Shown: positions 42,199-51,211 of the stretch, piece by piece
How positions within the stretch are numbered: position 1 is the first letter of the stretch
Layout of the letters: each line of letters starts with the position of its first letter
Position numbers and translations under genes: made by a program
Notes under the pieces: generated by a model
Seen by the model: the letters and a program-made list of their open reading frames with translations, nothing else
The model's database searches: none
What the model was told of the DNA's origin: nothing
Assembly: GCA_017303805.1 (NCBI GenBank)
Contig: JAFLBQ010000002.1
Location: forward strand, 1 to 64,000
Length of the DNA: 64,000 nucleotides
Direction: 5' to 3'
Origin: Cytophagales bacterium
GTDB taxonomy: Bacteria > Bacteroidota > Bacteroidia > Cytophagales > Cyclobacteriaceae

Positions 42199-43164
42199 TT
42201 AATGCCGATACCGGGGTGTGCGAACTATCTTTTTACCAATATTGGGATTTACCGGCAACTCGTAGGTTAGCAGGATTTCGTGCGACAAAGGTTGCTTAGC
42301 CTCCCTGTCTTTAACAATAACGTCCATACCATACCCCACCTTTAGCGCGCGGTCTTTTAATAGACTATACCCCAACATTACAATGGCTGCCTCAGACTGC
42401 CTGAAGGAAAGGCCGCCCCACATTTTTTCTTTATAGTAAGCAAGGCCGCCCACATCAAAAGTTGTTTTGGTAAAGTCTGATTTTATAAGTGTTGAAAACT
42501 GTAAACGCAAATCAAAATTTACCTGGTAGTAATAACCTCCCGTTACATACATGTGAGGTTCCAGCGAACTGCGTTGACTTACGCCAAAGTCGAAGGTGGA
42601 TTTAATAAGGTGATTAAAACTTACACCTGCATAAAACTTTTCGCGTTGCATAAATACCCCCGCTGCCAAATCGGGGCGTACTTGTGAAGTTTTACCAGCC
42701 TGGTCTTTCAAGAGTGGGTCGTTCGGATCGATGTACCGATACAAATCAAAATTTAATGTTTGCGAATACATGCCAGCTTTTAGGCCGAAGCTGAGTTTGG
42801 TGTCTTTTAATGCCAGGTTGTAAGCAAAGGACGCCTGCGCCTCCAGATTATTAAGTGCGCCCAGCCGGTCGTTTACTATATAAGCTCCAACCCCACTTCG
42901 CATCTTATTTAAAGGTGATGACATGGAGATAACCTGTGAGGTTGGCGCTCCGCCATCACCAAACGTGGGAACGTACCCAGCCCACTGGCTGCGGTGGATG
43001 GCTGTAAATTTGGTAACACCTTCGGCCCCCGCATAGGCAGGGTTATAGTATAAGGTGTTAAACATATAATGCGTAAACTGCGGGTCTTGCTGACCTTGGG
43101 CGGCATTAAAAATGAGTAGTGCCAGCGGAAGTAAAAAATGGAATTTCTTCACGGGGTATCTCAA
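42199..43164 (-). CDS. PorP/SprF-type T9SS outer-membrane protein
   Basis: The 321-residue protein has a signal peptide (to AAQG) and the PorP/SprF opening QDPQFTHYMFNTLYYNPAYAG, followed by HRSQWAGY and barrel strands. PorP/SprF proteins help deliver or anchor T9SS substrates such as adhesins at the cell surface. It lies upstream of gldK, an arrangement seen in many gliding Bacteroidota. Confidence 0.9.
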   Translation of the reverse strand: MRYPVKKFHFLLPLALLIFNAAQGQQDPQFTHYMFNTLYYNPAYAGAEGVTKFTAIHRSQWAGYVPTFGDGGAPTSQVISMSSPLNKMRSGVGAYIVNDRLGALNNLEAQASFAYNLALKDTKLSFGLKAGMYSQTLNFDLYRYIDPNDPLLKDQAGKTSQVRPDLAAGVFMQREKFYAGVSFNHLIKSTFDFGVSQRSSLEPHMYVTGGYYYQVNFDLRLQFSTLIKSDFTKTTFDVGGLAYYKEKMWGGLSFRQSEAAIVMLGYSLLKDRALKVGYGMDVIVKDREAKQPLSHEILLTYELPVNPNIGKKIVRTPRYRH

Positions 43165-43265
43165 ACAGGTCTTAAAGATAAGCCAAATCTTATTATACTT
43201 TCAAAACCAATGTAATTAAAGTGTAATAAAATCTGGTTATAGGTAAAAACGTAACTGTTAATTAG

Positions 43266-44042
43266 TTATTTGATTCCGTTGGCTGCTTTTACATAAAGTT
43301 CAAGGGCGCCTGTCATGGAAGGTGCGTTGGGCAAGGGTGCTTCAATGTCCAGAATAAGGTTGGCATCGCGCACCGCCTTGGCAGTAGTGGGCCCAAAGGT
43401 GGCAATTCGGGTATTGTTCTGTTTAAAATCAGGAAAGTTAACAAACAACGAGCTTATACCTGACGGGCTAAAGAAAGCAAGGATATCGTAATAGACATTT
43501 TTTAGGTCGCTGAGATTGGCCGCTACCGTTTGGTACATGATGGCTTCCGTAAAGTTAAATCCGTTGGCTGTTAAAAAATCCGGAATGTCGTTCTTGCGGA
43601 TGTCCGAACACGGGAAGAGAAATTTTTCGTTCTTATGTTTCTTTATAATCTCCAGCAAATCTTTTGTGTCTTTTAAGCCTGAGAAGATTTTGCGTTTACG
43701 GATTACAATGTACTTCTGCAGATAGTTGGATGTTTGATCGGAGATGCAGAAGTACTTCATATCGGGTGGCATCTCAAGTTTAAGTTCGCGACAAATAGAA
43801 AAGAAGTGATCTACTGCGTGGCGGCTGGTAAAGATGATAGCCGTATGTTGTAGTATATCTACTTTTTGTTTGCGAAAATCTTTAATGGGTACCGCTTCGA
43901 CCTGAATGAATGGACGAAAGTCTATTTTAAGGCCGTATTTCTCTGCAAGTTTAAGGTAGGGTGAATTTGCATCGGTGGGAGCCTCCTGTGTGACTAAAAT
44001 GCTTTTTACTTTTCGCATTCTGTCCGTAGCAGTTTCTGTCAT
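43266..44042 (-). CDS. Uroporphyrinogen-III synthase-like protein
   Basis: The 258-residue two-domain protein of the HemD family has KSILVTQEAPTDANSPYLKL, IIFTSRHAVDHFF and the late DILAFFSPSGISSLFVNFPD followed by IATFGPTTAKAV. HemD closes the tetrapyrrole ring in heme synthesis. Sequence conservation in this Bacteroidota branch, next to T9SS genes, is loose, so a changed role cannot be excluded. It is 25 bases after the DUF4271 gene. Confidence 0.82.
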   Translation of the reverse strand: MTETATDRMRKVKSILVTQEAPTDANSPYLKLAEKYGLKIDFRPFIQVEAVPIKDFRKQKVDILQHTAIIFTSRHAVDHFFSICRELKLEMPPDMKYFCISDQTSNYLQKYIVIRKRKIFSGLKDTKDLLEIIKKHKNEKFLFPCSDIRKNDIPDFLTANGFNFTEAIMYQTVAANLSDLKNVYYDILAFFSPSGISSLFVNFPDFKQNNTRIATFGPTTAKAVRDANLILDIEAPLPNAPSMTGALELYVKAANGIK

Positions 44043-44067
44043 ATCAACACGTGTCGGGGTTCGGCTT

Positions 44068-45138
44068 TTAAAACAATAACACTTTACCTAAAATTATCAA
44101 CGGAATAATTTCAGATGCGCAAAGGTATGAAAATAAATGAAAAACCGGGAGACTTGTGCGGCCCAATAATTTAATAAAAAGAAATGCACTGCCTGCCAGC
44201 GAACTGATGCATGCCATTAGGAATAAGGTGGCATAACCCGATGGTGTTGCAACGCCCAGCATAAAATAAACTACCAGTGTTACTCCCGTTAAAAGTGAAA
44301 CAATGAATAGGAATCTTACAAAATGAAAAAAGTGAAAACGTACTGTATCGCGCAAACCAAAAAGACTTGAACACAAAAAAATTAGTACAAGGCGCAGCAA
44401 GAGTATTACAAACACACCGGCTGCCAATGTTAACCAGGCAGCAAATGCACCTGCTGTAGTGGCAGGTTCAATTAAGGTAGCAAGATAAAATCGGTCTCCC
44501 GAGTATTTAAATAAGATTAACACGAGCAGCCCAACCAAAAAACTAATTACCGCAAAAAATATCAGGTTAATACTGGCTCCTATTCTTCCAGTGCTGGATG
44601 CATCATCGCGCTCTTGGGCCGAAAACAATTTTATCACATTGAGGTAATCGAACATTAACGAGGGGCTTGCCCGGTACAGGCTCACTAAAAAAATAAAAAC
44701 CAGCAACACGGCTACAATGGTAAAGTTATGGAAGTAAGTGGGTGGCCTGAGTGGATTACTGGCATCTTCTTGTAACTGGATTTTTGCTTGCCGAAATGTT
44801 TGCAACGAATGGAGCTGAGGCTGGTACACACTTAACCAAGCGTTGCCTTTGTAAACCCGTAACAAACTGTCGGCATCTATGCGAAGGGTATCTTGTGCCT
44901 GCCATTGCAACGTACCGTTAACAAAAACACTGTAACAGTGTCGGTTAACAACCACCAAATAACTCCCTTGCATGGCTGCATCTACACCAAAGTGAATAGC
45001 CTGCACGGTCTGGTTACGATAGGGTTGATAACCAGCCTCGGTACTTACCAGCCATGTGGACTTTAAGCTGCTAAGGTCCGGTTGGGCAAACAAGGCTGTA
45101 GATCCCAGTAAGAAGTACAAAAGCGTGCATCGAATCAT
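44068..45138 (-). CDS. DUF4271 family membrane protein
   Basis: The 356-residue protein has a signal peptide (to LFAQ), an N-terminal periplasmic part of about 100 residues and seven or so hydrophobic segments in the C-terminal 220. It is the Bacteroidota DUF4271 family, found regularly beside hemD and T9SS genes; function unknown. It is divergent from hemW with 69 bases between. Confidence 0.78.
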   Translation of the reverse strand: MIRCTLLYFLLGSTALFAQPDLSSLKSTWLVSTEAGYQPYRNQTVQAIHFGVDAAMQGSYLVVVNRHCYSVFVNGTLQWQAQDTLRIDADSLLRVYKGNAWLSVYQPQLHSLQTFRQAKIQLQEDASNPLRPPTYFHNFTIVAVLLVFIFLVSLYRASPSLMFDYLNVIKLFSAQERDDASSTGRIGASINLIFFAVISFLVGLLVLILFKYSGDRFYLATLIEPATTAGAFAAWLTLAAGVFVILLLRLVLIFLCSSLFGLRDTVRFHFFHFVRFLFIVSLLTGVTLVVYFMLGVATPSGYATLFLMACISSLAGSAFLFIKLLGRTSLPVFHLFSYLCASEIIPLIILGKVLLF

Positions 45139-45194
45139 GAAGGAGCAAAAATATTACGAATCCTGGTTAGCACGAAATCTAAATTTTGCAATCC

Positions 45195-45202
45195 TATATT
45201 TG
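45195..45202 (+). promoter_or_regulatory. -7 box of hemW, very close to the start codon
   Basis: TATATTTG matches TAnnTTTG exactly and ends only 5 bases before the hemW ATG. This predicts a leaderless transcript or a later true start. No TTG is visible at the -33 spacing. Confidence 0.5.
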
Positions 45203-45207
45203 CTTGC

Positions 45208-46338
45208 ATGGGTGGAGTTTATATACATGTGCCTTTTTGTAAACAAGCGTGTTACTATTGCGATTTTCATTTTTCAGTAAACACCACGCAGCAAGGCGAA
45301 TTGGTTGATCAGATTGCGCGCGAACTGGAGTTGCAGAAAGACTACCTGCAAGAACCTGTGCAAACCATATATCTGGGCGGAGGCACACCCTCGTTGCTCA
45401 CCACATCTCAACTGGAAAAAATTCTGAATACCGTTTACAAACATTTTTCAGTGGCCTCGCTTCCGGAAATTACACTCGAAGCCAACCCGGACGACCTTTC
45501 GGTAGAAAAACTAACAGCGCTGAAACAATCCGGTGTTAACCGGCTTAGCATTGGCATTCAAACTTTTCAACCCGAACTGCTTCGGCTGCTAAACCGGGCG
45601 CATTCGGTGGCCGATGCCCACCGCTGTGTGGAAGCAGCACGGCAGGCTGGCATTAACAACCTTAGCATTGACCTGATGTTTGGATTACCCGGCCAAACAA
45701 CTTCCTTACTAGAGGCCGACCTGGCAACCGCCTTGCAGGTAAACCCTCCGCACATTTCGCTCTACTCACTTACAATAGAAGAAAAAACTGTGTTTGGTAA
45801 CTGGGCACGTAAGGGCAAACTGCAGCAAGTTAACGAACCCGAGGCTGCGCGGCAGTTTGAATTGGTAATGGAAACCCTTGATGCGGCCGGATACCTGCAA
45901 TACGAGATCTCCAATTATTGTCGTAGCGGATACGAGTCGAAACACAATAGCAGCTACTGGCAGCGCAAAAAATACCTGGGGGTTGGGCCCAGCGCCCACT
46001 CATTTAACGGCAACACCCGCCAGTTTAACATTCGTAACAACGCACGTTACCTGCAACAACTGAAGCAAGGCGTTATTCCGTTTGAGCTTGAAGTGCTTAC
46101 GCCCGAAAATAAGATTAATGAATACATCTTAACTACACTTCGAACCGCTGCCGGTTGCAACCTCGGGTTTCTGCTAAAAGAATTTGGTTTCAACCTGCTT
46201 ACCGCGCACCCCGCGGCCATCCAACAGATGCTTGCCCAACAACAAATAACCCTTGATGGGGGCTTGCTAAAACTTACCCGGGCAGGCAAGCTTATAGCCG
46301 ATACCCTGGCTGCCGAGTTGTTTGCCTTAGAAAAATAG
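45208..46338 (+). CDS. hemW: Radical SAM heme chaperone HemW (coproporphyrinogen oxidase-like)
   Basis: The 376-residue radical SAM protein begins GGVYIHVPFCKQACYYCDFH, with the iron-sulfur cysteines Cys11, Cys15 and Cys18 (C-x3-C-x2-C). TIYLGGGTPSLL, the SAM-binding glycine region, and GVNRLSIGIQTF follow. The family inserts heme into respiratory enzymes and generally lacks coproporphyrinogen oxidase activity. The C-terminal HemN domain is present. Confidence 0.92.
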   Translation: MGGVYIHVPFCKQACYYCDFHFSVNTTQQGELVDQIARELELQKDYLQEPVQTIYLGGGTPSLLTTSQLEKILNTVYKHFSVASLPEITLEANPDDLSVEKLTALKQSGVNRLSIGIQTFQPELLRLLNRAHSVADAHRCVEAARQAGINNLSIDLMFGLPGQTTSLLEADLATALQVNPPHISLYSLTIEEKTVFGNWARKGKLQQVNEPEAARQFELVMETLDAAGYLQYEISNYCRSGYESKHNSSYWQRKKYLGVGPSAHSFNGNTRQFNIRNNARYLQQLKQGVIPFELEVLTPENKINEYILTTLRTAAGCNLGFLLKEFGFNLLTAHPAAIQQMLAQQQITLDGGLLKLTRAGKLIADTLAAELFALEK

Positions 46339-46373
46339 ACTTGGATTGTGGAAATTTGTACTTTAGAAAAGGA

Positions 46374-46739
46374 ATGACCCACGAAGAAAAGAAAGTTTAC
46401 CTGCTACTGAAAGCCGTTATCTACCACTATCATGGATTGGATGAAATAGAGCAACGCGACCTGGAGAGCGCGGCCCGCGAAATGGAAGGCGAACAAGAAT
46501 TGGCCTGGGCCCTCGACTTTGTGGCCGAAGATTACCTTACCGCCTTCGACAGGGCACGAGCCTACCTTAATACTATTATTGGCGACTACTCCAAAGCTAA
46601 ACGCGTGGATCTGATTAACATGGTTTGGCAATCCAACAACCTGAAAGGGTATGTTACGGAAATGGAGGCTACCGCCATGTTAAAACTTGCCCGCGATTGG
46701 AATGTGGAACGCGAATTAATTGACCTGGTGTTGCGATAA
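46374..46739 (+). CDS. Small acidic hypothetical protein, all-helical
   Basis: From ATG 46374 it has 121 residues, starting THEEKKVYLLLKAVIYHYHG. An earlier in-frame TTG at 46341 lies right behind the hemW stop and gives an unlikely N-terminus. The protein is helical, rich in Glu and Leu, and without signal or membrane segments; a TerB-like fold is possible but unproven. The next gene follows after 8 bases. Confidence 0.7.
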   Translation: MTHEEKKVYLLLKAVIYHYHGLDEIEQRDLESAAREMEGEQELAWALDFVAEDYLTAFDRARAYLNTIIGDYSKAKRVDLINMVWQSNNLKGYVTEMEATAMLKLARDWNVERELIDLVLR

Positions 46740-46747
46740 CCCAACCT

Positions 46748-49267
46748 ATGCGATATCTCCTGATTTTTTTTCAACTGCTTGCATTCCATTTGGGTGCCCA
46801 GCATAAATCGGTAAAGCTAACCCCAGCCCCCGCATGGGTAAAACAAATTGAATACCCGCTTCAAGTAGCGGACACATCCAACGCGCACGGTGGCTACTAC
46901 GATCTGTTAGTTGATGAACAGTTTAATCAATCCGAAAAGGAAGGGTATTACCGGTATGCTCAACTGATAATTTCAGAAAAAGGACTTTCCAATGTTACCC
47001 CGGTTTCCGTTTCCTTCGACCCCTCTTATCAGCAACTGGCTTTCCATAGTTTATTCATTATCCGAAATGGTAAAAAGCTGGATCAGCTTGCCCAGCATAA
47101 AATTGAAGTTTTGCGCAGAGAGCAAAATCTGGAACGTGCCGTGTACGATGGAGATTTGACTGCCATTTGCAACTTGCAGGATTTGCAAATTGGCGATGTA
47201 CTGGAATATGCCTATAGCATAAGGGGTACTAACCCGGTATTCGGAGATAAACTCTTTCGCACCTATTATTTTAATTTTGGAGTGCCTGTTAAAAAAGTTT
47301 ATTACCGGTTGTTGCTGCCAGCCAATAGCCACATAAACCAGAAAAGTTTTAACCAGGCCCCCGAGGCTACAGTATCTACGTGGGGTGGCCTGAAAGAATA
47401 CGAGTGGCAGGCACAGCAGGTGCAAGCACTTAGTATGGAAGAAGGCGCTCCCGCGTGGTACAATCCCTATCAATATGTTCAGCTCTCTGAGTTTAACAAC
47501 TGGCAGGAAGTTGCCACCTGGGCCAATGAGTTGTTTAGTTTAAAAAATACTTCCAACCTTGCGGCTCGCGTGCCAGGGCTAGAAGCCGATAAACCTCTGG
47601 AAGAAAAAGTTGCCCGTACCATTCAATTTATTCAAGATGAAATACGCTACTTGTCTTTTTCCGATGGCATTCATGGATTTAAACCACACCCGCCCGATCA
47701 GATTATCAGCCAACGCTTTGGCGATTGCAAAGACAAATCGCTGCTGCTTTCCAAAATATTAAACGAGTTAGGTATTGAGAGTAACCCGGTTTTGATTAAC
47801 ACCAGTTACGGGCCGGTACTTACCGAAGTATTACCCTCGCCTCGCATGTTCGATCATTGCATTGTTCAGTTTAAGCTGAATGATTCTACGTATTGGGTAG
47901 ATCCAACCATTACTTTTCAGCGCGGCTCGTTAAAGAATCTTTTCTTGCCGGATTACCGACAGGGCCTGGTGATTAATGCCGCAACCTCTGAGCTTACTCC
48001 TATTGCATCCCGTAGTAAAAACGGCAGCATTCGCGTAGAAGAAGTTTTTAACGTGCACGAAGTGGGAGGCGCGGCTACCTTGCAGGTAACCTCTGTGTAC
48101 GAAGGTGCGGATGCAGATTACATTCGTGAATATTTTAAATCCAAAAGCCTAACGGATATTGATACGCAGTATTTGAATTTCTATGCCACCGATTATCCTG
48201 AAATTGAACTAGCCACGGCCATAGAATTTACCGATGACGATGCTCTAAATCGGTTTACCACCCGCGAAAAATATGAGATTGCGAATTTTTGGGAGCATGA
48301 CTCAACAAATGAAATTCAGAGCGCTTCGGTGTATCCGCGCAACCTGGCCGGCTACCTAAGTACACCCAGTACTAAAATCAGGCGCATGCCCTATGCCCTC
48401 AATCATCCTCAACACATCTCGTACTCCATTCAACTTATTATGCCCGAGGATTGGACCATTACGCCAGCGCAAAAAACAATTGAGTCGGCTGGATTTATCT
48501 ATACATCGGCCACCACGTTGAAAAACGGTAATGAAATATACCTTGACTTTACCTATCAATCTAAAAAGAAATACCTCGAAAAAGACGAAGTAAAAGACCA
48601 CGTAAAAAAAGTGAATGACGCGCGTGGGGATATGACCTTTTCGGTTACCTACAAACATGAAGGCAAAACCAATAAGGCTTTTAACACTCCGTTTTTATTG
48701 ATTCTACTCATGCTATTTATTCCTGGCTTTTTTGCCCTTAAACTCATGTACGAATTTGACCCCGAACCGAAAGCGGCCTCCACGCATCGGGCCATTGGCG
48801 GTTGGTTAATTCTTCCGGCAATTGGGTTGAGTCTAACACCCTTCCGGATGCTGTATGATTTCTTCCAAATTGAATACTTTAATTACTCCAACTGGCGCAT
48901 ACTTACCGATCCTGCCTATGGCGCCTACAATGTAGAGTTAGGGATATTTATTTTGGTGGAAATGATCTTTAACGTGGCCCTGCTGTTTTACAGCATTGTG
49001 CTGGTGTTCCTGTTTTTTAAACGCAGAAGCAACGTGCCCATTCTGGCTGCCGCATTTTATGGCATCAACTTTTTGTTTATTCTGCTCGATGCGATAGCCG
49101 GCAGTGCCTACTCCGAAATGGATAACGAAACCCTGCGTTCCATAGGCCGGTCTATGATAGCCGCAGCCATTTGGATTCCGTACTTCCTGATATCCGGCAG
49201 AAGTAAAGGAACTTTTACCGAGCGAAATTTCGAGCCGGTTGCTCCTACAAACTCATCATATCTTTAA
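46748..49267 (+). CDS. DUF3857/transglutaminase-like protein with C-terminal membrane domain
   Basis: The 839-residue protein has a signal peptide (to LGAQ). A DUF3857 domain (GYYRYAQLIISEKG to QIGDVLEYAYSIRG) and a transglutaminase-like core follow: IRYLSFSDGIHGFKPH, QRFGDCKDKSLLLSKIL with the active Cys, and PRMFDHCIV with the His. A DUF3858-like region comes next, then a C-terminal membrane part starting HRAIGGWLILPAIGLSLTP (DUF2569 type, four spans). It may crosslink or cleave cell-surface peptides. Its end overlaps the convergent regulator gene by 23 bases. Confidence 0.85.
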   Translation: MRYLLIFFQLLAFHLGAQHKSVKLTPAPAWVKQIEYPLQVADTSNAHGGYYDLLVDEQFNQSEKEGYYRYAQLIISEKGLSNVTPVSVSFDPSYQQLAFHSLFIIRNGKKLDQLAQHKIEVLRREQNLERAVYDGDLTAICNLQDLQIGDVLEYAYSIRGTNPVFGDKLFRTYYFNFGVPVKKVYYRLLLPANSHINQKSFNQAPEATVSTWGGLKEYEWQAQQVQALSMEEGAPAWYNPYQYVQLSEFNNWQEVATWANELFSLKNTSNLAARVPGLEADKPLEEKVARTIQFIQDEIRYLSFSDGIHGFKPHPPDQIISQRFGDCKDKSLLLSKILNELGIESNPVLINTSYGPVLTEVLPSPRMFDHCIVQFKLNDSTYWVDPTITFQRGSLKNLFLPDYRQGLVINAATSELTPIASRSKNGSIRVEEVFNVHEVGGAATLQVTSVYEGADADYIREYFKSKSLTDIDTQYLNFYATDYPEIELATAIEFTDDDALNRFTTREKYEIANFWEHDSTNEIQSASVYPRNLAGYLSTPSTKIRRMPYALNHPQHISYSIQLIMPEDWTITPAQKTIESAGFIYTSATTLKNGNEIYLDFTYQSKKKYLEKDEVKDHVKKVNDARGDMTFSVTYKHEGKTNKAFNTPFLLILLMLFIPGFFALKLMYEFDPEPKAASTHRAIGGWLILPAIGLSLTPFRMLYDFFQIEYFNYSNWRILTDPAYGAYNVELGIFILVEMIFNVALLFYSIVLVFLFFKRRSNVPILAAAFYGINFLFILLDAIAGSAYSEMDNETLRSIGRSMIAAAIWIPYFLISGRSKGTFTERNFEPVAPTNSSYL

Positions 49268-49961
49268 ACTTGGCAGCTTGCCTGCGGCTTACTTCTACTT
49301 TATCGCCACCTTTTAGTTTCACCATCAACCCACCGTTAAACCACGGCTCAATAGCCTCCACCCAACTTAGGTTAACAATGTGCTTGCGGCTGGCCCGGAA
49401 AAAGGCCCGCTCATCCAGCCGATCGTCCAGGGCATTAAGCGATTTGTGGATCATCGGGCGGTTGGCATCAAAATATACTTTAATGTAATTCCCGTCCGAC
49501 TCGAAATACCGGATGTTAGCCAGGCTTACAAACCAACAACGCTCACCATCTTTTACAAAAACCTGGTCTTCCAATCCTAATTTTTTTCCCGGCCCGCGGC
49601 CTATCTTGGCTCGCTCCTTATCCATTATCTTATGAATGGTTTCGCTCAGGCGCTCGGCTTGTATGGGCTTTAGAAGATAGTCTAACGCATTTACCTGAAA
49701 TGCCTTTAAGGCGTACTCATCGTAAGCGGTAGTAAACACCACCAACGGTACCGACTCCAACGACTCGAGCAATTGAAAACCGGTGCGGCCCGGCATTTGA
49801 ATATCCAGAAAGAGCAAGTCGGGGTTAAGCTCATTTATCATTTGCTCTGCTTCATCGGCATTCATGGCCTCGCCCACCACTTCTATGGATGGATGTTCTT
49901 CTAAAAGTTTAATCAGTTCTTTGCGCGCCAGGCGCTCATCGTCAATTATCAACGCTCTCAT
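49245..49961 (-). CDS. LytTR-family response regulator
   Basis: The 238-residue regulator has an N-terminal receiver (RALIIDDERLARKELIKLL, phosphorylated Asp in PDLLFLDIQMPG, Lys in LDYLLKPIQ). The C-terminal LytTR DNA-binding domain includes RYFESDGNYIKVYF, FFRASRKHIVNL and KVEVSRRQAAKFKDMM. It overlaps the sensor kinase gene by 4 bases, so the pair is translated together. Targets are unknown. Confidence 0.94.
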   Translation of the reverse strand: MRALIIDDERLARKELIKLLEEHPSIEVVGEAMNADEAEQMINELNPDLLFLDIQMPGRTGFQLLESLESVPLVVFTTAYDEYALKAFQVNALDYLLKPIQAERLSETIHKIMDKERAKIGRGPGKKLGLEDQVFVKDGERCWFVSLANIRYFESDGNYIKVYFDANRPMIHKSLNALDDRLDERAFFRASRKHIVNLSWVEAIEPWFNGGLMVKLKGGDKVEVSRRQAAKFKDMMSL

Positions 49962-51001
49962 GTAGTATGTATAGGTGGAATTATTATTTCTGTGAGCACA
50001 AAATTATCTTTTTCGTTACTAATTGCGAAGTAGGCCCCTTCGCCATATAAAAGTTTAAGGCGCTGCGATGTGTTTACCAGCCCCAGGCCGCTTCTGCGCT
50101 TAAGGCCATGCGGGGCCTGGTACTGGCCGCTGTTGCGGATTCGGATGGTTAATTTGCCACGCTCCACCTTGGTTTTTAATTCAATTAAACCGCCCTCGGT
50201 TAGTTTGGAAATACCGTGCTTCACTCCGTTTTCTACTAAGGTTTGAACCATTAGCGGGGGCACCAGAAAATTTTTAGAAGCCGGGTCTATATCAAAATCG
50301 GTTTTCAGGCGCTCTTCAAACCGAATGCTTTCCAGGCCCAGGTAGTCGCGCACCACCTTTAGCTCATCGCCAAATTTGGTAAGTCCCTTCTTTTCGGTTA
50401 CCAACGTATTGCGTAAAATATTCGATAGCTGGTTTATGGCCAGTTTGGCCTTTTCGGGATTTTCATCTACCAATGCCCGGATGCTGTTAAGAGCGTTAAA
50501 AATAAAATGCGGGTTAAGCTGCGACTTAAGGTTGCTTAGTTCTATTTCTTTTACCGAGGCCTCCAGTTTAAGCGACTTATTATACCGTTCGAAATAATTG
50601 TAAACAAAATAGAAGATAGACCAGGTGAAAAAGAAGAATGAATAGACCCACGATAAGCCTAAAATATTGTTTACATCGAACACCACATTCCTGTTAAAGA
50701 GGCCCAACGGAACCGACAGGGGAATGCGCAGAAAATACATGAGTATGCCCATACAAAGCACAGCCGAAAGCACGCGCGGTATCAGGCGCGATAAGCTAAG
50801 GCTAAACCACCGGTTGTGATTGATGTACGTGCGAAAGGCATGGGTTAGTAAAAAACAAAAAAAAGCTTCGTACGCTAAAAACACAATGCGCTTGGTGCTG
50901 ATGGCCTGGCTGGAAAGTGTAGCGGCTACTATTTGTACCACTCCGTAAAGTGTCCACCCGCCTATCTGTAAAAGCCAATATAATCGCGACTTATTGAGCA
51001 T
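49958..51001 (-). CDS. LytS-type sensor histidine kinase
   Basis: The membrane kinase has four hydrophobic segments in the first ~150 residues, then the HisKA_LytS block LKSQLNPHFIFNALNSIRAL with the phosphorylated His, and an ATPase domain (PPLMVQTLVENGVKHGIS, GLGLVNTSQRLKLLYG). The frame is open from 51031; ATG at 51001 (LNKSRLYWLLQIGGW) matches the usual start of the family. It partners with the LytTR regulator at 49245. Confidence 0.92.
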   Translation of the reverse strand: MLNKSRLYWLLQIGGWTLYGVVQIVAATLSSQAISTKRIVFLAYEAFFCFLLTHAFRTYINHNRWFSLSLSRLIPRVLSAVLCMGILMYFLRIPLSVPLGLFNRNVVFDVNNILGLSWVYSFFFFTWSIFYFVYNYFERYNKSLKLEASVKEIELSNLKSQLNPHFIFNALNSIRALVDENPEKAKLAINQLSNILRNTLVTEKKGLTKFGDELKVVRDYLGLESIRFEERLKTDFDIDPASKNFLVPPLMVQTLVENGVKHGISKLTEGGLIELKTKVERGKLTIRIRNSGQYQAPHGLKRRSGLGLVNTSQRLKLLYGEGAYFAISNEKDNFVLTEIIIPPIHTT

Positions 51002-51109
51002 TCGAACCTCAAAGGTAAAGAATACAGCCAATGCCAGGCGGCTTTCTTACATAAGCGGAGCCAAACCTGCCGTTGCACTAAGACTTTGTAAATTTGTATA
51101 TGGGAAAGC

Positions 51110-51211
51110 ATGAAATCATTCAGCACTGGGTTACTAATGACTGAAACAAAAGAAGGCAATCCGTTTATCGAAGAGATTGAAAAGTCTGGGATTGAAATTC
51201 CGGTAGCTTAA
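51110..51211 (+). CDS. Possible 33-residue small protein
   Basis: ATG 51110 opens 33 codons (KSFSTGLLMTETKEGNPFIE, ending GIEIPVA). An exact -7 box TAAATTTG lies at 51089-51096, 13 bases upstream. A second ATG at 51137 is in frame. The stop overlaps the uvrA stop region by 4 bases. There is a promoter and plausible composition but no known family, so confidence is low. Confidence 0.35.
   Translation: MKSFSTGLLMTETKEGNPFIEEIEKSGIEIPVA

Noticed and set aside
37519-45138. T9SS cargo genes or C-terminal sorting domains in the gliding cluster
   Set aside because: No conserved T9SS C-terminal domain ending was recognised in any protein of the window.
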